Shown here: one piece after another, positions 46,411 through 55,923 of the stretch
Layout: every line of letters starts with the position of its first letter
How positions within the stretch are numbered: position 1 is the first letter of the stretch
Assembly (NCBI RefSeq): GCF_029223585.1
Contig: NZ_CP119423.1
Span: forward strand, 3,658,001-3,722,000
Direction of reading: 5' to 3'
Origin: Photobacterium sp. DA100
GTDB lineage: Bacteria > Pseudomonadota > Gammaproteobacteria > Enterobacterales > Vibrionaceae
DNA length: 64,000 nucleotides
Position numbers and translations under genes: made by a program
Notes under the pieces: model-generated
The model's input: the letters and a program-made list of their open reading frames with translations, nothing else
Database searches by the model: none
What the model was told of the DNA's origin: nothing

Positions 46411-46429
46411 CCTATCGGCGCCTTTTTTT
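46411..46429 (-). terminator. Right half of the split trmA/yijD terminator
   Basis: CCTATCGGCGCCTTTTTTT continues the hairpin of 44889-44906. In its present form it is only half of the stem, so yijD on minus has lost its original intrinsic terminator. Confidence 0.8.
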
Positions 46430-46451
46430 ACCCTCGATACCGAGGAAACGA

Positions 46452-46823
46452 TTAAGCTTCAGGCTGGGATTTAGGCGACATGATACCTAGCTTGTACGCC
46501 ACCCAAACCAGTAGACCCAATGCCAAGATAAGTGGCAGGAAGTTAGAACCCATATCCGGTACCTGGGCACGGATAAATGCCGAATAACCAAATGCACCTA
46601 CTAGGAAACAGGCAAATGCAATTGCCGGCGTGCCTTCAGCCATCGGCTTGCTCAAGTACTCCTGATACAGGCAGTACAGAGCCAATGCAAACGCAATCAC
46701 TGGGAAGATAGAAAACGCCACCGCGCTTGAAGTAAACACTGCCAGTGTCGCATTACCACACAGGCCAGCTAGCAATGACAATACCAGCGTTTTGCGTTCA
46801 GCTTTAGTTTGTTCCTTGTTCAT
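46452..46823 (-). CDS. yijD: YijD family inner membrane protein (DUF1422)
   Basis: 123 residues with four hydrophobic segments (about 12-30, 33-50, 65-83 and 92-112). Function unknown. It follows fabR by 23 bp and is convergent with trmA, the same fabR-yijD-trmA neighbourhood as in E. coli, which supports the name. The start ATG at 46823 gives the usual length. Confidence 0.88.
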   Translation of the reverse strand: MNKEQTKAERKTLVLSLLAGLCGNATLAVFTSSAVAFSIFPVIAFALALYCLYQEYLSKPMAEGTPAIAFACFLVGAFGYSAFIRAQVPDMGSNFLPLILALGLLVWVAYKLGIMSPKSQPEA

Positions 46824-46846
46824 ATCCTTTCACCAAGATAAAAAAG

Positions 46847-47479
46847 TTAGAGTTTTTGCCTGAGCTCTCGACGCTCACGCTCTTTACGGTACCAATAAGC
46901 ACCTTTTGCAATCATTCTCAATTGCATAATCAATCTTTCTGCATGCTCTGCACGGGCATGGTTGTCCAAGTCCAGCGCCTCGGCCCCTGAGCTAAAGACC
47001 AAGGTGACCGACGCTTCTGCCTGGGTAAACGCCTCATCATGGGTCACGCCGGTTTTGGCCTCGAGATACTCGCTAAGTTCCGCAACAAAATGCTGAATTT
47101 CACGAGCAACCGCAGCACGGAATGCTGGAGAGGTACCCGAGCGCTCACGCAACAGCAAACGAAACACGTTCGGGCTGCTTTCGATGAACTCCATGAACGT
47201 CTCCACCGACGTACGGATCACGCTGCCCTCTTTGGCAATACGCTGACGAGCCTGGCGCATCAGCTGGCGTAATATCAGGCCACCCTCATCGACCATTGTC
47301 AGCCCAAGCTCATCCATATCTTTAAAGTGACGGTAGAACGAGGTCGGTGCAATACCGGCCTCTCTGGCCACTTCCCGCAAGCTTAAATTAGAAAAGCTAC
47401 GTTCGGCGCTCAATTGATTGAAGGCAGCATCAATCAGCGAACGGCGGGTTTTTTCTTTCTGCTGAGCCCTGATTCCCAT
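46847..47479 (-). CDS. fabR: TetR-family repressor of unsaturated fatty acid synthesis
   Basis: 210 residues from [20 protein letters not shown], matching the FabR N-terminus. In E. coli FabR represses fabA and fabB and senses the balance of unsaturated acyl thioesters. The helix-turn-helix is [20 protein letters not shown] (about 33-52), followed by an all-helical ligand domain. The frame runs 16 codons further to a GTG at 47527 with no ribosome site, so 47479 was chosen. It is divergent from sthA, as in E. coli. Confidence 0.93.
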   Translation of the reverse strand: MGIRAQQKEKTRRSLIDAAFNQLSAERSFSNLSLREVAREAGIAPTSFYRHFKDMDELGLTMVDEGGLILRQLMRQARQRIAKEGSVIRTSVETFMEFIESSPNVFRLLLRERSGTSPAFRAAVAREIQHFVAELSEYLEAKTGVTHDEAFTQAEASVTLVFSSGAEALDLDNHARAEHAERLIMQLRMIAKGAYWYRKERERRELRQKL

Positions 47480-47796
47480 GGGGTTTTTGTTTCTCTTTGG
47501 ATTATCTTGCGTCAAATTAATAGTCACTATACGCGCTTTTTCACTGCCATCAAAACATAGTAAATCCTGACCGACGCTTAATCAAAGTCGTTCTTGCCAG
47601 TTTTTCTAGTCGCTCACAAAGTCCACAACCAGTCAGGTGACGGCGAAAACCTCCACCAACCTCCAACTTTTGCTGCAAAAATAAATCGGCAACGTGATCC
47701 TCCGCTCCCTATCGCAGCACACTAATTCTACCTTGCTTTAGAAGAAGTTAAAATAACACGCTAGCAATGTTGCCAGGATGATAAATAAGGCCAAGC
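47480..47796. other. fabR-sthA divergent intergenic region
   Basis: 317 bp that must hold the promoters of fabR and sthA. No pair of hexamers with correct spacing stood out. AAATAAGG just before ATG 47797 provides the sthA ribosome site. No other gene was found. Confidence 0.5.
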
Positions 47797-49212
47797 ATGA
47801 CGAAAAGCAAACACTCTTCCACCCAACACTTTGATGCCATTATTATTGGCAGTGGTCCAGGTGGTGAAGGAGCTGCCATGGGGCTGACCAAAGCCGGATA
47901 CAATGTGGCAATAATTGAACGTGAAGACAGTGTTGGTGGCGGCTGTACCCACTGGGGAACCATTCCTTCCAAAGCGCTACGCCATGCTGTCAGCCGAATC
48001 ATCGAATACAACCAGAACCCGCTTTACTGCAAAAATAACTCAACCCTACACAGTACCTTCAGCCAAATCCTTGGCCATGCCCAAGATGTGGTCAACAAGC
48101 AAACCCGAATGCGCCAGGGCTTTTATGATCGCAACCAATGCACCATTATCTTTGGCGAAGCCAGTTTCACCGGCAGCCACAATGTGGTGGTGAAAAAAAC
48201 GGACGGCAGCCGGGAGCACTACAGCGCCGACAAGTTCGTCATTGCCACAGGGTCTCGTCCCTACCAGCCGAGAGATGTCGATTTTACCCACGGCCGGATC
48301 TACGACAGTGATTCGATCCTGCAGCTCAAGCACGATCCCCGACATATCATCATCTATGGTGCCGGTGTCATCGGCAGTGAGTACGCGTCGATTTTCCGCG
48401 GTCTCGGGGTCAAGGTCGATCTGATCAATACGCGGGATCGCCTGCTGGAGTTCCTTGACAACGAGATCTCCGACTCGCTGTCCTACCATTTCTGGAACAG
48501 CGGGGTGATGATCCGCAACGGTGAAGTCTACGACCAAATTGAGGGAACGGAAGATGGGGTGATCCTGCACCTGAAATCCGGCAAGAAAATGCGTGCCGAT
48601 TGCCTGCTCTATGCCAACGGCCGCACCGGTAATACCGACAAGCTGAATTTGGACAAAGTTGGCCTAGTGCCCGACTCCCGCGGCCAACTCAAGGTCAACC
48701 ACAACTATTGTACCGATATCGAGCATATCTATGCCGTGGGCGATGTGATTGGTTACCCGAGCCTTGCCAGCGCTGCCTATGACCAAGGCCGCTTCGTTGC
48801 CCAGGCTATCGCCAATGGTGCGGCAGAAGGCCAGCTCATCGACCATATCCCTACAGGCATTTATACCATTCCGGAAATCAGCTCAGTGGGTAAAACCGAA
48901 CAAGAGCTGACTGCCGAAAAGGTGCCATACGAGGTTGGCCGTTCGCAATTCAAGCACTTGGCCCGGGCCCAGATTGCCGGGACCGAGGTGGGTAGCCTGA
49001 AGATCCTGTTCCACCGCGAAACCCGTGAGATCCTCGGGATCCACTGCTTCGGTGAGCGTGCTGCCGAGATCATCCATATCGGCCAGGCGATCATGGAGCA
49101 AAAAGGAGAAGGTAATAACATTGACTACTTCGTCAATACCACCTTCAACTACCCAACCATGGCCGAGGCCTACCGAGTCGCCGCTCTCAATGGCCTCAAT
49201 CGGTTATTCTGA
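47797..49212 (+). CDS. sthA: Soluble pyridine nucleotide transhydrogenase
   Basis: 471 residues (466 in E. coli). It is a flavoprotein that transfers hydride from NADPH to NAD+. The FAD-binding motif [15 protein letters not shown] (about 15-29), the [13 protein letters not shown] segment where the second redox Cys of the disulfide reductases is replaced by Thr (typical of SthA), the NAD-binding [13 protein letters not shown], and YAVGDVIG with a C-terminal dimerisation domain are all seen. It ends at a terminator shared with convergent cysQ. Confidence 0.97.
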   Translation: MTKSKHSSTQHFDAIIIGSGPGGEGAAMGLTKAGYNVAIIEREDSVGGGCTHWGTIPSKALRHAVSRIIEYNQNPLYCKNNSTLHSTFSQILGHAQDVVNKQTRMRQGFYDRNQCTIIFGEASFTGSHNVVVKKTDGSREHYSADKFVIATGSRPYQPRDVDFTHGRIYDSDSILQLKHDPRHIIIYGAGVIGSEYASIFRGLGVKVDLINTRDRLLEFLDNEISDSLSYHFWNSGVMIRNGEVYDQIEGTEDGVILHLKSGKKMRADCLLYANGRTGNTDKLNLDKVGLVPDSRGQLKVNHNYCTDIEHIYAVGDVIGYPSLASAAYDQGRFVAQAIANGAAEGQLIDHIPTGIYTIPEISSVGKTEQELTAEKVPYEVGRSQFKHLARAQIAGTEVGSLKILFHRETREILGIHCFGERAAEIIHIGQAIMEQKGEGNNIDYFVNTTFNYPTMAEAYRVAALNGLNRLF

Positions 49213-49221
49213 GTGCCCGAC

Positions 49222-49252
49222 GAAAAAAACGGAGCCGCTTGGCTCCGTTTTC
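49222..49252 (+). terminator. Bidirectional terminator between sthA and cysQ
   Basis: AAAAAACGGAGCC, loop, GGCTCCGTTTTCT forms a hairpin with A and T runs on both sides, ending both convergent genes. Confidence 0.88.
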
Positions 49253-49258
49253 TACTTG

Positions 49259-50095
49259 CTAATCACTGATTTCCATCAACCGGTCATCCGGCGTCAGGAT
49301 CGATGACCAAGGCAGGCTTTCATCACCCAAGGTGATAAAGTTAGGGTTTTCCAGCGTATCCCGCTCATTGTAGGACAATGGGGTCAAATGGGTGTTGAGG
49401 ATCCGGCCGCCGGCTTCCTCGACAATACACTGGGTTGCTGCTGTATCCCACTCACCCGTAGGGCCAAGGCGCAAGTAGCAGTCCACCGCCCCTTCCGCGA
49501 CCAAGCAGGATTTAAGCGCGGCAGAGCCAAGCGGAACCAAGTCGTAATTGAGTGCCGGATCTAACCGGCTAGTAATAGCAGCAATATCCTGGCGACGACT
49601 GATAGCAACAGCAATCGACTGGGTCGGTAGCTCGTGCTTGTGGGTAGATATACGAACGGTTTCTCCTTCCGGTGTCGTTTTCCATGCCCCCTTGTCTTGA
49701 TAAGCGTAATACGCCACACCCGAGACCGGAGCATACACCACACCCATTATTGGGGTATTGTTATCTACCAAGGCGATGATAGTGGCAAAGTCACCGCTGC
49801 CCGCGATAAATTCCTGTGTCCCATCAAGTGGATCCACCAGCCAGTATCGCTGCCACTGGGCTCGCTCAGCCAGCGGGATATCAGAGTCTTCTTCCGACAA
49901 TACCGGAATATCCGGAGTTAACTCCGACAAACGCTGTACCACCAGCTTGTGCGCCGCCAAATCGGCACTGGTCACCGGGGTATTGTCATTCTTAACTTGT
50001 TTTTCGAACTGACCGCGCTGATAGATATCCAGGATCACCTGGCCCGAAGCTCGGGCAATATCGATAACTTGTGGCAACAGGTTAGATAAATCCAT
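49259..50095 (-). CDS. cysQ: 3'(2'),5'-bisphosphate nucleotidase
   Basis: 278 residues of the inositol monophosphatase superfamily. It removes the 3' phosphate of PAP made in sulfate assimilation and other sulfotransfer reactions. The metal ligands are in LSEEDS (about 67-72) and DPLDGTQEF (88-96), with EWDTAA later. It has no signal peptide. It lies 8 bp after nudE, the conserved nudE-cysQ pair. Confidence 0.95.
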   Translation of the reverse strand: MDLSNLLPQVIDIARASGQVILDIYQRGQFEKQVKNDNTPVTSADLAAHKLVVQRLSELTPDIPVLSEEDSDIPLAERAQWQRYWLVDPLDGTQEFIAGSGDFATIIALVDNNTPIMGVVYAPVSGVAYYAYQDKGAWKTTPEGETVRISTHKHELPTQSIAVAISRRQDIAAITSRLDPALNYDLVPLGSAALKSCLVAEGAVDCYLRLGPTGEWDTAATQCIVEEAGGRILNTHLTPLSYNERDTLENPNFITLGDESLPWSSILTPDDRLMEISD

Positions 50096-50103
50096 ACTCG
50101 CTC

Positions 50104-50655
50104 CTATTTTCCAAGTTGTTTCAGGGCCAGAAACAGGGCCGTAATACTTCTCGCCTCGGCAAAGTCCATGTGGTGCAGCAGCTCTTCGGCTTGGCTGAGC
50201 GGCCAGCGGACAATTTGCAATGGCTCGGGTTCGTCACCGTCGAGTTTTTCGGGGTAGAGCTCCTGAGCCAGGAATAGCGTCATTTTGCTCGAGAAATACG
50301 ACGGTGCCAGCACCACTTCCTTTAGCGGCTGCAACGCATTAGCACCAAAGCCAATTTCTTCTTTCAGCTCGCGATTAGCGGCTTCGGCTGCAGATTCACC
50401 ATCGTCAATCAGCCCCTTAGGGAAGCCTAGTTCATAGCGCTCGGTACCGGCGGAGTACTCCCGGATAAGCAGTAAATCCCCCTGCCCGGTTACCGGTACA
50501 ACCAACACTGCATGGCGTCCCGAAGGCTTCATCCGCTCATAGGTGCGCTCAACACCGTTTGAGAACCGCAAGTCAAGCGACTCAATCTTAAACAGTCGGG
50601 ATTGGGCAACGACTTCCGTTGCCAAAATTTCAGGTTTGTTGTGTTCCACAGCCAT
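50104..50655 (-). CDS. nudE: ADP compounds hydrolase NudE
   Basis: 183 residues (186 in E. coli). It hydrolyses ADP-ribose, NADH and Ap3A. The Nudix box is GLIDDGESAAEAANRELKEE then IGFG (81-104), matching Gx5Ex7REUxEExGU with no changes. It is first of the nudE-cysQ pair and separated from the end of the eps operon by 147 bp. Confidence 0.95.
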   Translation of the reverse strand: MAVEHNKPEILATEVVAQSRLFKIESLDLRFSNGVERTYERMKPSGRHAVLVVPVTGQGDLLLIREYSAGTERYELGFPKGLIDDGESAAEAANRELKEEIGFGANALQPLKEVVLAPSYFSSKMTLFLAQELYPEKLDGDEPEPLQIVRWPLSQAEELLHHMDFAEARSITALFLALKQLGK

Positions 50656-50771
50656 GTAATGTCCTATTCCTGGGAAAACGGGTCACCGCAAATAATGAAG
50701 CGGTGACCAAGACAATAACTGCTATTTAATGGCATGCCGCGAAGGAAATAAAGTAATTTGTAGGGAAAACG

Positions 50772-50797
50772 TTAACCCGACTATCAAAGTCGGGTAT
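50772..50797 (-). terminator. Hairpin after the eps operon
   Basis: On minus ACCCGACTTTGATAGTCGGGT followed by TAACGTTTT. A modest terminator just after gspN, with a T-run interrupted by non-T bases. Confidence 0.55.
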
Positions 50798-50802
50798 TAC
50801 GT

Positions 50803-51561
50803 TTAAAGGCGCCCGTTGTAAGAAATTTTGTACTGGCCCCTAGGATCGGGGTTACCCAGCCACTTGAGTTGCTGGCCAAGTTGCGGGGGAAACTGAGCCC
50901 CCGGCTTAAACCAGCCAGACAACGAATATGCATTGCCCGGCGCAAGAGTGGCCTGCCACTCGCTGGCCACATCCGCCGAAGACTGGGATAAATCGGCCAC
51001 CAACTTGCCTTGGTCGCAGGTTAGATCGGCAATAACCGGGCCGGGATCTAACGCTCCCAACGGAGAGGAAACTTGTGCCGCCGTCCATGCCAGTGCACCG
51101 TCGAGTTGAGCACAGTATGGCGCTTCAAACCGGTAGTCCCGCAACGTAAGCTCCAGGTTGCCGTTAACCACTACAGGAAGAGCGGTTGGGGAATACTTCA
51201 TAGCCTCGCTGGCAGGCATAGAGATCAGCAGATTCTCGGCAAACGGCCCACTGCTGCTATAGCCAACAAGGCCACGGCCTTGCAAGCTCATCTCACTGCC
51301 CTGGCCAAATCGGACATCCAGCTTTAGCTTGCCGGTCAGCAGCGAGAGTACTTGCATATCCCATTGCACCCGGCCGAAATTCCTCCCTTGCCAACGGATC
51401 TGGCTCGCCGAGCCCTGCCAAGGCGTACCGCGTACCCCCGACACGTCCAAGCCCCGGATCTGCGGAGCCTGCTGCCAGACCCAACTGGCGGGAATATGTG
51501 CAACCAGGCTTCCGATCAACACCGCCCCGAACGAGGCCCCCAGTAATAACTTATACTTCAC
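50803..51561 (-). CDS. gspN: Type II secretion system protein N
   Basis: 252 residues with an N-terminal membrane anchor (about 4-24) and a periplasmic domain with the DxSGxxGT(P/A) pattern (LDVSGVRGTPWQG, about 39-51). The family is often missing or dispensable in type II systems, and it is present in Vibrio (EpsN). Its start is 2 bp after the gspM stop, and it is the last gene of the operon. Confidence 0.92.
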   Translation of the reverse strand: MKYKLLLGASFGAVLIGSLVAHIPASWVWQQAPQIRGLDVSGVRGTPWQGSASQIRWQGRNFGRVQWDMQVLSLLTGKLKLDVRFGQGSEMSLQGRGLVGYSSSGPFAENLLISMPASEAMKYSPTALPVVVNGNLELTLRDYRFEAPYCAQLDGALAWTAAQVSSPLGALDPGPVIADLTCDQGKLVADLSQSSADVASEWQATLAPGNAYSLSGWFKPGAQFPPQLGQQLKWLGNPDPRGQYKISYNGRL

Positions 51562-51563
51562 TT

Positions 51564-52040
51564 TTACCCCCGCCCTAACTGCAAGCGGTTAACTTCTACC
51601 ACACCCGTACGATCGGCTTTCGACACATCCAGGAACTGGGCTTCAATACCGTGCTCATCACGCAGGAATGCCAGCCAATTAACCAAGGTGTTAAACGGCA
51701 ATGGCTGTACCCATACCTGGACAGCTTCACTGCGAGGTTGCATCCGGATCAGCTCGATATTGAACTGACGAGTGGTTTCATTGATGACCTGATTCAGCCC
51801 CTTATCACTCACAGATCCTGTCGAACCGGTTGAACCACGCAGCGACAGAATTTCGTCAGCCTTGGTCGATACCCAGCTCAATAACTGATGCTCGCTTTGC
51901 AGACGACGCTCGGCGTTATCTGCACTCGTCGCCAAAGGTTGCCATATTCCCCAATACAGTACGGCGATAAACAGGGCAATCCCACCGCCTAACACCAGGC
52001 GCTGCTCTCGCGAGCTTAACCCTTTCCACCACGCATTCAT
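51564..52040 (-). CDS. gspM: Type II secretion system protein M
   Basis: 158 residues. A short cytoplasmic N-terminus (WWKGLSSREQRL) is followed by one membrane segment (about 15-33) and a ferredoxin-like periplasmic domain. It pairs with GspL in the inner-membrane platform. It overlaps gspL by 4 bp, so the two are translationally coupled. Confidence 0.95.
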   Translation of the reverse strand: MNAWWKGLSSREQRLVLGGGIALFIAVLYWGIWQPLATSADNAERRLQSEHQLLSWVSTKADEILSLRGSTGSTGSVSDKGLNQVINETTRQFNIELIRMQPRSEAVQVWVQPLPFNTLVNWLAFLRDEHGIEAQFLDVSKADRTGVVEVNRLQLGRG

Positions 52041-53332
52041 GACTTTCTCCTTAGCACGATGGCACCGGTTACCTGGTTACCTTCCCGGTTCAACTGACCG
52101 AGTTCAACCTCGAAGTTTTCATCGAGCAAAGTTCTCAGCTGCTCGAAATGTTGGAACTCAGAAGCCACGGCCTGGAAGCGCATTTCCTTGCGGTTCTGAT
52201 CGTAGCGGAAGTTCTGTACCGATATCTGCGATACCTTTGCCAAAGACGGCTGCAACTCAGCCAACCAGTGCAAAATGCCTTCCGAACTACCACCGCCTCC
52301 CAGGCGTGACAGCTCACTGTTCATTTGCCGCTTGAGGTAACTCTGCGACGGCACACGCTGGAATTGAGGCAGTACCTGGCGGAAGATACGCTCGCTCTCA
52401 GCTTTATAGGCCTGCGCCTGCTGCTCCATCGCCCGTACCGAAATGACATGTTCAGCTACCATCACGGCAATCAATACCCCGGCGGCGATGGCCACCTTAC
52501 GCCATGGCTTGAGAAACTTGCGCCAAGCTGGCTGTTGCTTGTATTGACCGGACAGCAAGTTCCCCTTGCTGTCAGCCGCCCCCTGCGCAAGGAGCTGCAT
52601 CACCAGCTCCGGGGTCTCGGCCTGCCACTGGCCCGGCATGCCTTCTGGAGCCGGGGTATAATAATGCACCACGAGCTCTTCACTCGCCGTAGCTTCATCC
52701 TGCTCAAGGTCAGTAACTTTGGGCTCTGCCTCTTCAGCCGCATCCGCTTCCGTATCCTGGCTGGCCCAGAGCAACTGCGCCTGCAGCCATGGCGCCAGCC
52801 AGGCGCTGTCTGCCCCAACCCCCAACGATTCCGACTGGCGGATCAGCCACATACCATCGAGTTCTGCGGCTGTGAAACCATTGTCGAACAGCGGCAAGCA
52901 CAGACAGTCCGGGATCAGCGCCTTGATTTCAATACCGGCATCTTCCAGGGCCGCCAACCACAGTGCGACCTTCTGGTGTTCAACCACCGCCACCTGCGCC
53001 GTGTCACCTCTTTTCTGGAGCAGGTGTACATGCAAGTTGTCGACATCCTGAGCCAGCTCTTCCTCCAGCAAGAACGGCAGTACCGCAGACAACTGCCGGC
53101 TGCTTCCCGCAGGGATAGCGACCTCAGTCATCAGCACATCAGCAGCGGGCACCAGAGCGTAAACCACGCGCTGGTTGGCATAATCGGCAATCTCGCCCAA
53201 CTGGCTTAGCGTATCAAGCTGGCCCGATGCGATGACTTCTTTCTGTTGTGGCGACCAGACAAGCCATTGCACCGGCTGCTCAGCTCGGCTACCTAGCCTG
53301 ATTGTCAGAAATTCGCTCACTAATTCCTCCAT
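52037..53332 (-). CDS. gspL: Type II secretion system protein L
   Basis: 431 residues as drawn. The cytoplasmic actin-like domain (to about 250) anchors the ATPase GspE, one membrane segment at about 280-298 crosses the membrane, and the rest is a periplasmic ferredoxin-like domain. The conserved family start is SEFLTIRLGS, so translation may begin at GTG 53320 instead of 53332. It overlaps gspK by 32-44 bp depending on the start. Confidence 0.93.
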   Translation of the reverse strand: MEELVSEFLTIRLGSRAEQPVQWLVWSPQQKEVIASGQLDTLSQLGEIADYANQRVVYALVPAADVLMTEVAIPAGSSRQLSAVLPFLLEEELAQDVDNLHVHLLQKRGDTAQVAVVEHQKVALWLAALEDAGIEIKALIPDCLCLPLFDNGFTAAELDGMWLIRQSESLGVGADSAWLAPWLQAQLLWASQDTEADAAEEAEPKVTDLEQDEATASEELVVHYYTPAPEGMPGQWQAETPELVMQLLAQGAADSKGNLLSGQYKQQPAWRKFLKPWRKVAIAAGVLIAVMVAEHVISVRAMEQQAQAYKAESERIFRQVLPQFQRVPSQSYLKRQMNSELSRLGGGGSSEGILHWLAELQPSLAKVSQISVQNFRYDQNRKEMRFQAVASEFQHFEQLRTLLDENFEVELGQLNREGNQVTGAIVLRRKS

Positions 53333-54317
53333 AGCGGCGACGTACTACCGTCACCGAATCTTCACTGTCTCGTTTGAGCAAGGCCACCAGCCTCACCCTA
53401 GATCGATCGACCAATACCTCGGTATCCATCTGAAAATAATCACTGCTGACCGCCAGGAATTCCTTGGCCTGATCCTTTATCGTGGCATCGATACTGGCGA
53501 TCCGAGACTCCCCGAGGAAGTCCTCGACATTGTCCCAGCCATCATAGGGCCGGTCGGCAATCAATTTCTGGGCATCCGACAACGACAGCCGTGATGAAAA
53601 CAGGGCCACCAAAATTGGCGCTTGATGCTCATAAAGCGTATTGACATTAATGGCCAATGTGGTGGTCGGAATCGCACATACCTGATGGCGGACCTTGTCA
53701 AAAATCGCAGCCGTTACGCCGTTGACCGCCCGTAGTTCACTGGCATCCGCCATCCAATCTCTTGGCGGCAAATAAGGTGGGCGAAAGCCCTCGTAAGTAC
53801 TATCGCCGGCACCAAAAGCTGCATTGACCTTTTCGTCCGGATCGACATACTCCCATACCGAATCCGCCACCACCTCGGCGTCGTAACTTTCGACGCCGGT
53901 CTCTTCAATCAAAGTCTGCAATACCGACACGATATAAGGCTTGGTGCTGCTTCCTGTTGTCGGTTGTACACCCGACAGGGCATTGAGGTTAAAACACGCC
54001 TGGCGATCAATGATATCGCCCACAGCCTCCCCCCCATCGAGCGGATAGCGCTGGCCGCGAGTCGCCCAGGCCTGGCTCAGGTTGACGGTATCACTGTCTT
54101 CTATCCCCTGCTTGATGGCCACTTTAGCCAGCTCTTCCATCCCCTGCGCATACCAATAGGCCTGCTGGTTCTGGATTTGATTTTCAACCCGGTAAAAATT
54201 CAGATGCAGTCTTTCGGTCATCTGGACCGCCAGCAGGGTCATCAGCGCCAGCAGCAGCAACACCACAATCAGGGCAACCCCCCGCTGCTGCCTGAACGGG
54301 GCGTAGTTATTCTTCAT
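53289..54317 (-). CDS. gspK: Type II secretion minor pseudopilin K
   Basis: 343 residues. A prepilin-type N-terminus is cleaved at QQRG/VALIVV with a long hydrophobic helix. As usual for GspK, position +5 is not Glu. A large globular domain includes DIIDRQACFNLNAL. It caps the pseudopilus with GspI and GspJ. The frame is open 17 codons further, but MKNNYAPFRQQRG at 54317 is the right start. It overlaps gspJ by 11 bp. Confidence 0.95.
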   Translation of the reverse strand: MKNNYAPFRQQRGVALIVVLLLLALMTLLAVQMTERLHLNFYRVENQIQNQQAYWYAQGMEELAKVAIKQGIEDSDTVNLSQAWATRGQRYPLDGGEAVGDIIDRQACFNLNALSGVQPTTGSSTKPYIVSVLQTLIEETGVESYDAEVVADSVWEYVDPDEKVNAAFGAGDSTYEGFRPPYLPPRDWMADASELRAVNGVTAAIFDKVRHQVCAIPTTTLAINVNTLYEHQAPILVALFSSRLSLSDAQKLIADRPYDGWDNVEDFLGESRIASIDATIKDQAKEFLAVSSDYFQMDTEVLVDRSRVRLVALLKRDSEDSVTVVRRRYGGISERISDNQAR

Positions 54318-54963
54318 TGCCGACCTCCAGTGCCGAGGCCGGCAGCATATACACACGTTCGATATCACCGTAATCTTGCAACGTTAGCTTGATCATCACC
54401 CCTTCCGGCAAGGCGGCAGGTTTATCCCAGGTTTCCAGCCACTTCTTGTCGCTATAAAACCGAAATGACATTTCCTCGACCCCGGGCAAGATCGCCCGAA
54501 TCAGCGCTTCACTGCCCACCACACTATCGGGGTAACGGAACCAGACCCGCTCTAGCTGCTCATCGACGATGCGGTAACCAACCTTGACGTTCTCGCCGCG
54601 CGGGAACATCTGTTGCGGGTTCTGCCAGCCTGTGCGGGTGAACAAAATACCGAAGCTCGACGAGTCCAGCAGGTACTCACTGCTCTGGAAGATTCTATCG
54701 CTGGCCGTCTCGCCCTGGTTACGCACCTTGCGCGCAACGACTTGACGAAAGTCATTATCCATCATCAACATCGCTCGCTGGATTTCTTTGAGCCGCTCAC
54801 TGTGTTCGCGTGACTGCTCGTCACTGCGCTGCACTCCGTTCATCACCTGGTAGGCCGACAAACTCAACATGGCAAACACCGCTATCGCGACCAACACTTC
54901 CAGCAAGGTAAAACCACACTGACGAGACAGGCGCTGACGGGAAAAAGGATTAATTCTCAACAT
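54307..54963 (-). CDS. gspJ: Type II secretion minor pseudopilin J
   Basis: 218 residues with a type IV prepilin signal QCG/FTLLEVLVAIAVFAML (cleavage after about residue 17, Glu at +5). It is a tip pseudopilin that binds GspI and GspK. Overlaps gspI by 14 bp. Confidence 0.95.
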   Translation of the reverse strand: MLRINPFSRQRLSRQCGFTLLEVLVAIAVFAMLSLSAYQVMNGVQRSDEQSREHSERLKEIQRAMLMMDNDFRQVVARKVRNQGETASDRIFQSSEYLLDSSSFGILFTRTGWQNPQQMFPRGENVKVGYRIVDEQLERVWFRYPDSVVGSEALIRAILPGVEEMSFRFYSDKKWLETWDKPAALPEGVMIKLTLQDYGDIERVYMLPASALEVGNEE

Positions 54964-55327
54964 ACGTTCTCAACGTCACCACCGACTTCTTGCGCGCTTC
55001 ATCTGTTGCCACAGTAACATCCAATGCGCGCAGGTAACCGTCAGCTGTTTGGGTACTTTTTATGGACCAGTACCACTCACGCCCAGCCAATTCTGATTTT
55101 CCTCGCCTGACCGATGTCGGGATTTGCCCCGACAGTCTGATCTTGGCCATTTCATTGTCGGCGACCATGGCGGCAAAAGTTTTCTCCTCAAGGTACCCCA
55201 GGGTATTGAGATGCTGGCTCACCGCTTTCATCACACTGAGCGCTGCGGTAGCAAACACCGCCAAAGCCACCAGCACTTCCAGCAAAGTCAGCCCCCGGAC
55301 GCGCCGGGCTGTCGATAACTGTCTCAC
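54950..55327 (-). CDS. gspI: Type II secretion minor pseudopilin I
   Basis: 125 residues, prepilin signal RVRG/LTLLEVLVALAVFATA with Glu at +5. It is a short pseudopilin that nucleates the tip complex. Overlaps gspH by 4 bp (ATGA-type). Confidence 0.95.
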   Translation of the reverse strand: MRQLSTARRVRGLTLLEVLVALAVFATAALSVMKAVSQHLNTLGYLEEKTFAAMVADNEMAKIRLSGQIPTSVRRGKSELAGREWYWSIKSTQTADGYLRALDVTVATDEARKKSVVTLRTYVEN

Positions 55328-55920
55328 GGCTGGGTGTTCTCCTGCACACTAGCGATAGTCTCGCCCGGTGGTAACAGAAAGAGTTGCCCCAACTCATCAG
55401 CCTGTACCCGCCAAAACTGATTTTCACCCGTCACTTCAAACTCCAATGTAAAAGGGGTGTACTCGCCACTGGCCATCACCACCACCTGGGGTGGTTTGAT
55501 CTTGTCTTTGTCAGTTTGCTCAGCAAACAAGTCTTCGTTAAACAGCGAGCCCGGCTTGAACAGGCGATCCTGGTCCTGCCAGGAGTAACTGCCGATCTCG
55601 ACCACCAAGCGGATCTCGTCGGGCATTTCCACCTCAGTGAAAAATTTTGACGACTCCACCGGCTGCCAATCCTGACTGGTTAGCTGAAGAAACTGATACC
55701 GATTACGCTCTACCCGGACACCGTAGTCATACCCGTTGAGCAAAGCATCCTCGCCCAACAACTGGACGAGGTGGTGGAAGCGCGCAGCTTCCTCCCTGAC
55801 TTTGTCTTCCTTGCTTTCTGGCAAGGATACCAAAACCGCCACGGCACTGGTTGCCAACAGCACCAGTACCAGCAGTATCTCTATCAGGGTAAAGCCCGCT
55901 GCACGCCTACTCATCATCAC
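55324..55920 (-). CDS. gspH: Type II secretion minor pseudopilin H
   Basis: 198 residues with prepilin signal RRAAG/FTLIEILLVLVLLATS. It links the tip to the GspG fibre. Several Met codons at the start (55920, 55917, 55914) are possible, and the difference is trivial. It lies 3 bp after gspG. Confidence 0.93.
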   Translation of the reverse strand: MMMSRRAAGFTLIEILLVLVLLATSAVAVLVSLPESKEDKVREEAARFHHLVQLLGEDALLNGYDYGVRVERNRYQFLQLTSQDWQPVESSKFFTEVEMPDEIRLVVEIGSYSWQDQDRLFKPGSLFNEDLFAEQTDKDKIKPPQVVVMASGEYTPFTLEFEVTGENQFWRVQADELGQLFLLPPGETIASVQENTQP

Positions 55921-55923
55921 AAC

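Noticed and set aside
48046..48570. Minus-strand open frame of 174 codons
   Set aside because: It is a shadow of sthA in the opposite strand.
52325..53209. Plus-strand open frame of 294 codons
   Set aside because: It is antisense to gspL, with composition explained by the coding strand and no recognisable domain.
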